A stretch of 64,000 nucleotides of DNA from CAWHHZ01 sp963829355. GTDB taxonomy: Bacteria > Acidobacteriota > Thermoanaerobaculia > Gp7-AA8 > JAHWKK01. Of the stretch, positions 25,613-32,067 are shown in pieces. The stretch lies in NCBI GenBank assembly GCA_963829355.1, contig CAWHHZ010000009.1, forward strand, positions 124,001-188,000, given 5' to 3'. Below the pieces are notes generated by a model. It saw only the letters and a program-made list of their open reading frames with translations, was not told where the DNA came from and ran no database searches. A program made the position numbers and the translations under genes. Position 1 is the first letter of the stretch. The number at the start of each line of letters is the position of its first letter.

Positions 25613-26877
25613 TCATCGCTCTCCTTCGCCTCCGGCAGAAACTGCACCGTCACTCGATTTTCGGGACGGAAGATCCGCCTCGCATCCTCGCTGAGCCGCT
25701 GCGGTGTCAGCTCGCGATAGTTTTCCAGCCAGTCGTTCATCCTCCGCGCGTCACCGAAGAACGTCTGGAACATACCGATCAGGTCCGCCCGTGTTTCGTA
25801 CTGCTCGACCTGGTGCGCCTGATCGGTCTCCGTCTGATTCCGCGCACGTACAATCTCGTCCTCGGTCATGCCGGAGTCGATCGCTTCCTCGATCAGGCGG
25901 TCGATCTCCGACTCGAGCGTCTCGATGTCAGTACCGGGGCGGGCCGTCGCCATCAGAATGAGCATGCTGGTCGCTTCGGTCGGCAGAACGAACATCGAGA
26001 CGTCCTGCGCGATCTTGTCTTCGTAGACGAGCGTCCGCTCGAGCCGGCTCGATTTACCTCCTGCGAGCACGCCGCTGAGCAGGTCGCCACTGAACCAGAG
26101 CGGATCCCCCATCTTCGGCAGGTGATAGAGGCGATAGAGCCGCGGAAGCTGAACCGCCGAACGGATCGTCTTCCGGGCGTCGGGCTCACCAGGCGTGCGC
26201 TCGACATTGAATGCCGGAAGCTCCCCTCCGTCCGGAATGTCACCGAAGTACTTCCCGATCTGATCCTTCACCTGGGCGCGATCAAAGTCGCCAACGAGCG
26301 TCAGCACTGCATTACGAGGCCGGTACCAGCGACGGAAGAACTCGGTGACGTCGTCGAGAGTTGCCGCCTCGATGTCGTCCATCGATCCGATCGTCGGCCA
26401 GTGATAGGGATAGCCCGACGGATACGCCAGCGCGAGCAGTTCCTCGAACCACGTCCCGTAAGGAGCGTTATCGTAGCGGAGACGCCGCTCCTCCTGCACG
26501 ACCTGCTTCTGGATGTCGAGCTTCTCCTGAGTGAGCGCCGGCAGGAAAAAGCCCATCCTGTCGGACTCGAGCCACAATGCGAGCGACAGGAAGTTCGAGG
26601 GCACTGTCTCGTAATAGTTCGTCCGGTCGAAGAACGTGGTTCCGTTCAGCACCCCCCCGACTGCCTGGACGTGCCGGAAGTGCTCATTGTTTCCCACGTT
26701 CGTTGACCCGGAAAACAGCATGTGCTCGAACAGGTGTGCAAAGCCCGTCCGGCCTGGCACCTCGTTTTTCGATCCGACGTGATACCACAGGTTCACCGCC
26801 ACCAGGGGAGCGGAAGAGTCCTGGTTGAGACAGACGGTCAGCCCGTTCTCGAGCGTATATTGTTCGATCTCGATCAA
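25609..26877 (-). CDS. M16 zinc peptidase, catalytic (alpha) subunit
   Basis: This 422-residue protein carries the inverted zinc motif HLFEH within TGFAHLFEHMLFSGS and the downstream Glu-containing segment EERRLRYDNAPYG. It is a processing-peptidase-like M16B subunit expected to pair with the protein encoded directly downstream, which lacks the zinc ligands but supplies the Arg/Tyr pair. No signal peptide is visible at the ATG. Two repeat elements of family A lie upstream of its start. Confidence 0.92.
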   Translation of the reverse strand: MIEIEQYTLENGLTVCLNQDSSAPLVAVNLWYHVGSKNEVPGRTGFAHLFEHMLFSGSTNVGNNEHFRHVQAVGGVLNGTTFFDRTNYYETVPSNFLSLALWLESDRMGFFLPALTQEKLDIQKQVVQEERRLRYDNAPYGTWFEELLALAYPSGYPYHWPTIGSMDDIEAATLDDVTEFFRRWYRPRNAVLTLVGDFDRAQVKDQIGKYFGDIPDGGELPAFNVERTPGEPDARKTIRSAVQLPRLYRLYHLPKMGDPLWFSGDLLSGVLAGGKSSRLERTLVYEDKIAQDVSMFVLPTEATSMLILMATARPGTDIETLESEIDRLIEEAIDSGMTEDEIVRARNQTETDQAHQVEQYETRADLIGMFQTFFGDARRMNDWLENYRELTPQRLSEDARRIFRPENRVTVQFLPEAKESDE

Positions 26878-27043
26878 TTCATCTCCTTCTGGGGATTCGA
26901 CTGAAGGGGCCCTCCAGCGAACACGGCGCGAGGTTTCCCTCCTGCAGATCTTCTAATGAATAGATCGTGCCGTTCAAGTCGCCGCCCCGCCCACCGCCGG
27001 GAATCGTCAGACGGATCGCTGCGCGCGCTGAAAATACCCCCGT

Positions 27044-27169
27044 TGTCATCCTGAGCCGCCGGAGCGAAGCGGAGGACGGTCGAAGGATCGCGTACGGTCC
27101 GACTGCCCAGAACGAAAAGAACGCGACAGTCAGGACGTACGCGATCCTTCGCTGGCGCTCAGGATGACA
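27044..27169. repeat. inverted-repeat element, family A copy 3
   Basis: This 126-bp intergenic element is bounded by TGTCATCCTGAG and its complement. Inner arms GAAGGATCGCGTACG and CGTACGCGATCCTTC are perfect 15-bp inverted repeats, so the whole element folds on itself. It sits beside copy 4 in the gap between two divergent genes. Confidence 0.9.
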
Positions 27170-27202
27170 ATATTTTCGTGGTCGGTGGTCCCGGCCGAAG
27201 GT

Positions 27203-27325
27203 TGTCATCCTGAGCCGCCGGAGCGAAGCGGAGGACGGTCGAAGGATCGCGTACGGTCCGACTGTCAGGATGGAAAGAACGCGACAGTCAGGACGTACGC
27301 GATCCTTCGCTGCGCTCAGGATGAC
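27203..27325. repeat. inverted-repeat element, family A copy 4
   Basis: This 123-bp element is nearly identical in its left half to copy 3, which lies 33 bp upstream in the same orientation. The tandem pair occupies most of the 575-bp gap between the M16 genes and the cNMP-FHA gene; the rest of that gap (26878-27043 and 27326-27452) shows nothing else recognisable. Confidence 0.88.
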
Positions 27326-27452
27326 TGATCGTGGGTCTGTGTTGAGCTCACAATCGCGTTTGAGACATCTGGACGAACAGGCGGACAGCGGGTACGATCA
27401 TCTGCAAATAGTCGTAGTCCCGTTCCAAATCCAGAAAAGTGCAGGCAGCCAT

Positions 27453-28172
27453 ATGAGTGATACCAGTGGGTCCGATTACTTCGTAGAATTCTCGCCCGGG
27501 AGCTATGTGTTCCGGCAGCACGATCCGGGCGACGAGATGTTCATCGTGGAGGATGGCGAGATCGACATCATTCTCGAAGGATCTGATGGAGAACGACTCC
27601 TGACGACTCTAGAGCGGGGCGATTTCTTCGGTGAGATGGCGATCCTGGAGAACCTTCCACGGGCCACCTCCGCGCGGGCTCGCGCAGCATCCCGGCTTCT
27701 GAAGATCGATCGGCCGGTTTTCGACCAGATCATCCGCACCAACCCGGAATTTGCCGTCCGCATGCTGCGTGCGCTATCCAGCCGCCTCCGCGAGGCGGAC
27801 GAAGCGACGAAAGCTCCCGCGGTCGACTCTCCGGCTACCTCTCCTGCTGCCGCGACGGGGCGGCTGACCGCGCCTTCCGGACAGAGCTTTCCGCTCTCCA
27901 CATCCGGAGACACCACGATCGGCCGCTACGACGCGTCGACAAAAACCAGTCCCGAGGTCGATCTCGGCGAGCTCGATCAGAAGAAGACCACGAGTCGCCG
28001 ACACGCCAGAATCACCCGCCGGGACGACAGATTCTTTCTGCAGGAAGATGTCGGAACCTCGAACGGGACATTCCTCAACGGCACGAGAATCCAGCCCGGA
28101 GTCGAGCAGGAGCTCTCCGACGGAGACCAGCTCAGATTCGGCGCCGTCGATCTCACGTTCGAGAAATCATAG
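27453..28172 (+). CDS. cyclic-nucleotide-binding-like domain plus FHA domain protein
   Basis: This 239-residue soluble protein has a CRP-type sensor domain (about residues 10-120) with the phosphate-binding cassette FGEMAILENLPRATSARA. A Pro/Ala linker leads to a C-terminal FHA domain (about 150-235; IGRYD, SRRHARI and GTSNGTFLNG), which binds phosphothreonine. It has no DNA-binding domain, so it is a signalling adaptor and not a transcription factor. Its stop is immediately followed by the STAS gene's ATG, so the two are one unit. This unit converges on the PP2C-kinase genes, whose phosphatase also has an FHA domain, suggesting a shared signalling pathway. Confidence 0.9.
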   Translation: MSDTSGSDYFVEFSPGSYVFRQHDPGDEMFIVEDGEIDIILEGSDGERLLTTLERGDFFGEMAILENLPRATSARARAASRLLKIDRPVFDQIIRTNPEFAVRMLRALSSRLREADEATKAPAVDSPATSPAAATGRLTAPSGQSFPLSTSGDTTIGRYDASTKTSPEVDLGELDQKKTTSRRHARITRRDDRFFLQEDVGTSNGTFLNGTRIQPGVEQELSDGDQLRFGAVDLTFEKS

Positions 28173-28835
28173 ATGGAAATTCGCGAAGAGCTCATCGAAA
28201 CGCTCGTCATCCTCGAGCCGGTTGGCCAGCTCGACACCCGGACCTCGCCCGAGCTCGAGGGTCACGTCAACCGGCACCTCGGCGAAAAGAGGCAATCGTT
28301 CATTGTCGACTTCCAGTCGCTCGACTACATCAGCAGCGCCGGTCTCCGCGTGCTCCTCATGCTGGCCAAGAGACTCAAATCCTCCGATGGCAAGCTTGTC
28401 CTTGCCGGGATGAATGCACATGTGCGCGAGGTGTTTGATGTCGCCGGGTTCACGAAGATCTTCGAGATCGTCAGCACGCGTGACGAAGCGAGAGGCCGGC
28501 TCTCGTCAGTGGAAGTCGAGGAGGAGCGAATCGATCCGCAAGTCGACCGGATCGCTCAGCTCGCTTCCCGCCTGATGAGCGGCGACGCGTTCAGACCCGC
28601 GAAAACGGACGAGGTTCCTCTCGAGGTGCTCCAGGTGGCCGACAAGGCAGCAGAGCTGCTCGGGATCGCCAGCCACCGGCGGAAACAGAAGCCGGCCAAG
28701 GCAGCCCCACCACCGCCGCCCCCTCCGCCGGCACCTGCTGCGGCAGCCGCCCAACCCTCCGAATATCCGGACGAAGAGACGGAGGAAAAGTGGTGGCAGA
28801 AGATCCTCCGGATGCTCGGGATCGATCGTTGGTAG
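28173..28835 (+). CDS. STAS-domain anti-anti-sigma-like protein with long C-terminal extension
   Basis: Residues 1-105 form a STAS domain with the phosphorylatable Ser region DYISSAGLRVLL, as in SpoIIAA/RsbV. The remaining 115 residues comprise a helical segment, a polyproline/Ala stretch and a Trp-rich C-terminus (EEKWWQKILRMLGIDRW), unusual for RsbV-type proteins. The tail may be an amphipathic membrane or partner anchor. It is expected to be the substrate of the RsbW-like kinase and the PP2C phosphatase encoded convergently next door. The start follows the preceding stop without spacing. Confidence 0.9.
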   Translation: MEIREELIETLVILEPVGQLDTRTSPELEGHVNRHLGEKRQSFIVDFQSLDYISSAGLRVLLMLAKRLKSSDGKLVLAGMNAHVREVFDVAGFTKIFEIVSTRDEARGRLSSVEVEEERIDPQVDRIAQLASRLMSGDAFRPAKTDEVPLEVLQVADKAAELLGIASHRRKQKPAKAAPPPPPPPPAPAAAAAQPSEYPDEETEEKWWQKILRMLGIDRW

Positions 28836-28848
28836 AAACGCCCGCGTT

Positions 28849-30480
28849 CTAGCCCGGACCGAAGGCGACCAGAGTCAGGTCATCGTTCTGCATGGCGGTG
28901 CCGTACCAGTCGCGCACTTCTCTCTCAATGGTCTCGCCGACGGAGGAGGGGGAGGCTCCGGCTCCTCGAAGGCTCTCGAGAAGTCTCTCGTACCCATACT
29001 CCTCGTTCTTCGGATTCATGGCCTCGGTCACGCCATCGGTGAAGAGAAAGATTACGTCCTGCCTGTCGAGCGTCATCTCAGCGGTCTCGTACGTCGAGTC
29101 ATCCATGACTCCGAGAGGTGTTCCCTGCGGAGAGTCGAATGACACAATCTTCTTCTTCCGCTTGACCAGCGGCGCCGGGTGCCCGGCCGAGGCGATCTGC
29201 ACGCGCCTGCCGTCGCGGTCGATCGCGAGCATTGCGGCGGTGACGAACATGCCCTCTTCGGCTCCGGTACAAAGACGATCGTTCACCCTCTCCAGAATCT
29301 TCGCCGGATCGGACAGATACGCGACCGCGATTCGCATCTCGCTGCTCAGCCGCGCCATGTAGAGCGCGGCGGACATTCCCTTTCCCGACACGTCACCGAT
29401 CGCGACGCCGGTCCGGCCGTCGGGCAGATCGAAGTAGCCGTAGTAGTCGCCTCCGACCTCGAGTGCCGAGTCGTATTGACTCCAGAACTCCCAGCCGCTC
29501 ACTGTCGGCGTCGACAGCGGCAGAAAGTCGCGCTGGATGCGTCGGGCGAGGGCGAGGTCCTGCTCGAGCATCTGGCGCTTCAGAAGCTTGCGGTGCATCC
29601 GCGTATTGGAAATGGCGAGACCAGCCTGACCGGCGATGCCGACCAGCAGCGACATGTCCCCTTCCGTGAAGGGTCTCTTCGATCCTCCCGTCACGTAGAT
29701 TGCGCCAACAACATCGTCCCCGACGATCATCGGCACGCATATGACAGAACGGATCGACAGATTCTGAACCGTCTCCGAAGATGAGAATCGTTCGTCCTTT
29801 GTGGCGTCGACGGTAAGGAATCCCCGCTTTTTCTCCACGACGTCTCTGACCAGACTGCGGCTGATCGCGAACGCGTCCTCTCCACCCTTCCTGGTCCGGG
29901 ACACGGCGGGGGCGAGGCCTGCGGATTCGTCCTCCGGCTGAACGAGAATGCATCCCTGCTCGGCCTGTGGCAGAGCCTCGAAGAGCTTCTCGAGAATCGA
30001 CGGGAGGAGCTCCTCTTCCTCAATGTGCGCGCTCAGCGCCTGGCCAACCTCGTTGAGGAGCTTCAGACGTTTCGAGATCTCACGCAGTGCTTCCGCTGTG
30101 TCGATCGCGTCGAGATCCACCGCTTCCTTCGCGTCGAGACTCTTCAGCACATCGAGCGAAGCGTCATTGATCTGGACATTGACAGGCGCTTTCTCTTCCT
30201 CGTAGAAACGCAGGTCGAGCTTTCCGAGTGAGAAGCGCTCACCGTCGCGGAGCCTGCCGGTCTGTTCGACGCGACGGCCTTCGACGAAGGTACCGTTCGA
30301 GCTGCCCAGGTCGTTGATCGTCCAGTGCCGCCCCGTCTTCTCGATTCGCGCATGCTGGCGCGACACGCCGGGATAGTTGATGGCGAAGTCCGCGTTGTTG
30401 CCGCGGCCGAGCATGACGGGCTGCTCAAAACTGAATTCGACGTCTCTCAGTGGATCCGACTCAATGATGACTCGAGGCAT
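28849..30480 (-). CDS. FHA-GAF-PP2C (SpoIIE/RsbU-type) serine phosphatase
   Basis: This 543-residue soluble protein has an N-terminal FHA domain (about 1-95; LGRGNNADF, SRQHARIE, GSSNGTF), a GAF domain (about 150-300) and a C-terminal PP2C/SpoIIE phosphatase domain. The phosphatase domain (about 325-540) has the metal-binding Asp motifs EVGGDYYGYF, IGDVSGKGMSA, LFTDGVTEA and NDDLTL. Such enzymes dephosphorylate STAS antagonists in partner-switching cascades. Its gene follows the RsbW-like kinase gene by 9 bases on the minus strand, downstream of the RiPP export genes. Confidence 0.93.
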   Translation of the reverse strand: MPRVIIESDPLRDVEFSFEQPVMLGRGNNADFAINYPGVSRQHARIEKTGRHWTINDLGSSNGTFVEGRRVEQTGRLRDGERFSLGKLDLRFYEEEKAPVNVQINDASLDVLKSLDAKEAVDLDAIDTAEALREISKRLKLLNEVGQALSAHIEEEELLPSILEKLFEALPQAEQGCILVQPEDESAGLAPAVSRTRKGGEDAFAISRSLVRDVVEKKRGFLTVDATKDERFSSSETVQNLSIRSVICVPMIVGDDVVGAIYVTGGSKRPFTEGDMSLLVGIAGQAGLAISNTRMHRKLLKRQMLEQDLALARRIQRDFLPLSTPTVSGWEFWSQYDSALEVGGDYYGYFDLPDGRTGVAIGDVSGKGMSAALYMARLSSEMRIAVAYLSDPAKILERVNDRLCTGAEEGMFVTAAMLAIDRDGRRVQIASAGHPAPLVKRKKKIVSFDSPQGTPLGVMDDSTYETAEMTLDRQDVIFLFTDGVTEAMNPKNEEYGYERLLESLRGAGASPSSVGETIEREVRDWYGTAMQNDDLTLVAFGPG

Positions 30481-30489
30481 TCGACTCCC

Positions 30490-30903
30490 TCAGATTTTTT
30501 TCTTCAGAACGAGATGATTGCGCCCGTCGCGCCTCGAGTACACCTGCTCGTCGGTCATCTCCTTGACCAGATGGACACCGAGCCCGCCGATCGAGCGCTC
30601 GTCGATTCCGAGCGATGTATCGGGCTCGTCACGGCTCAGCGGATCGAACTCATGGCCATCATCGATGATCTCTGCGACGATCGAACCGTCCCGCACTGAC
30701 AACAGTACATCGATCTGGTGCTCGCCGTCGTCGTCGTAGCCGTACTTGATCGTGTTCGAGACCATCTCGTCGAGCGCCATATGGAAGGTGGAGCGGGCCC
30801 CCGGCGGAAGAGCGTTCTCTTCGGCAAAGGTCTCGAACGAGCGGAGAAGACGATCCATCTCTGCGTGATCGTTTCTGAGCGACAACTTCAGCTCGGAAGC
30901 CAT
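30490..30903 (-). CDS. RsbW/SpoIIAB-like serine kinase (anti-sigma-type)
   Basis: This 137-residue protein is a stand-alone GHKL ATPase domain with N box HMALDEMVSNTIKYGY, G1 IIDDGHEFDP and G2-like SIGGLGVHLVKEM. Such proteins phosphorylate STAS antagonists and may hold a sigma factor or other target inactive. No sigma factor gene is present in the window, so the output target is unknown. Its start overlaps the end of the HExxH gene by 16 bases, placing it in the same transcript as the NHLM transporters. The PP2C gene follows by 9 bases. Confidence 0.92.
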   Translation of the reverse strand: MASELKLSLRNDHAEMDRLLRSFETFAEENALPPGARSTFHMALDEMVSNTIKYGYDDDGEHQIDVLLSVRDGSIVAEIIDDGHEFDPLSRDEPDTSLGIDERSIGGLGVHLVKEMTDEQVYSRRDGRNHLVLKKKI

Positions 30904-32060
30904 TGGCCAGTTTCCTCCTCAATCATTCTCGACAGGTGTTCCGGTCCCTGTCGATGGGCAAGCTCCTCGAGCGTCAAGGCCGAAATGGCCAGGATGGAGC
31001 GCGCTCGCAGGAGCTCATCCCGATCCTCGCCCAGAGATTCATCGAATTGCTCCAGGTTTTTCACTGCCCTGTAGGCGAGATCATACAGGACTTCCAGGCT
31101 CTTACCCTCGAGCGGCGGGTCCCCGAGATAGTTGGCGATCCGGCCTCCGTCACGGCACTCAGGATACGACTCGAGACCGAGAAAAAGCAGAGCGAGGGTG
31201 GCATCGTACGAGCCGAAGGTGGCGACCAGACCCGCGTAGTCGGCCATGATCTCGTCGATGACGTTGTTCCGCATCGATCCGAGCAGGCGATAGGTGAAGT
31301 AGTGAGTCGCCTCATGACTTCTGCGGATGCTGCCCGACAGACTCAGCCACTCATCCTCGCCGAATCCGGCCGCAGCGGCGCTCACGTTACTGTACGGCCC
31401 GCTGCTCAGAATGATGAAGCGATCCTGATACAGCTCCTTCCGCGGAATGATCTGTCGGAACTCGGCGGACCAGTCGGCGTCGGATGCGTCTGGATTGTTC
31501 TCCTGCCAGCGTTGCCGGAGCCGCGCGATTCTGTCCCAGTTATTGAACCCGGTGACGATACAGGCACCCATCGAAGCGGGCACGGGAACGGGCTCGTTCC
31601 GCGCCGAGAAGACACGAACCAGTGTCTCGAAGTCCTCTCTCGCGGAAGCGGTGATGATCGGGACGCTGCCCCCTGCGGTCGGTTCGATCTCGAGTCGGAT
31701 TCCAGCCTCCTCGACGAACGCGGGCGGGCGGAGATCGAACGGCCATTGACCCTTTTTCGTCGCGGCGCCGTAGGAGGCGGTTCCACTGATCCCCTCCTCT
31801 ACGGGGAAGGAGAGTTGAACGATCGACCTTCTGAGCACAGCGATCGCGCCGTCTCCGGCAGACGCTGCGCCCGCGTACTCCCGCCATACCTCCAGGTGAG
31901 GCTCATCCTCGACCGGGAGCTCGCGCACCTCGCGCAACCGCTCGAGATCGAACCCGTTCCGGTCGTACTCGAGCAGTGCCGCGAGCTGATCTCCCCCGGC
32001 ACCGAGAGACTGAAGCATCTCCCGCCGTTGGTCGAGACTCAGAAACCCGGCGAACACCAT
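30888..32060 (-). CDS. unassigned protein with HExxH zinc-protease-like motif in the RiPP export operon
   Basis: This 390-residue soluble protein is from no family I can name. Residues 249-253 read HEATH, followed 17 residues later by Glu270 in NVIDEIMADYAG, the spacing and context of a gluzincin-type zinc site (HExxH plus downstream Glu, with conserved Asp274). There is no signal peptide or membrane segment. The start at ATG 32060 lies 7 bases after the NHLM ABC transporter stop; an extension to 32183 would run inside that gene. Position suggests a role in leader processing, peptide maturation or immunity. The protease assignment rests on the motif alone. Confidence 0.7.
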   Translation of the reverse strand: MVFAGFLSLDQRREMLQSLGAGGDQLAALLEYDRNGFDLERLREVRELPVEDEPHLEVWREYAGAASAGDGAIAVLRRSIVQLSFPVEEGISGTASYGAATKKGQWPFDLRPPAFVEEAGIRLEIEPTAGGSVPIITASAREDFETLVRVFSARNEPVPVPASMGACIVTGFNNWDRIARLRQRWQENNPDASDADWSAEFRQIIPRKELYQDRFIILSSGPYSNVSAAAAGFGEDEWLSLSGSIRRSHEATHYFTYRLLGSMRNNVIDEIMADYAGLVATFGSYDATLALLFLGLESYPECRDGGRIANYLGDPPLEGKSLEVLYDLAYRAVKNLEQFDESLGEDRDELLRARSILAISALTLEELAHRQGPEHLSRMIEEETGQWLPS

Positions 32061-32067
32061 ACCGTCC

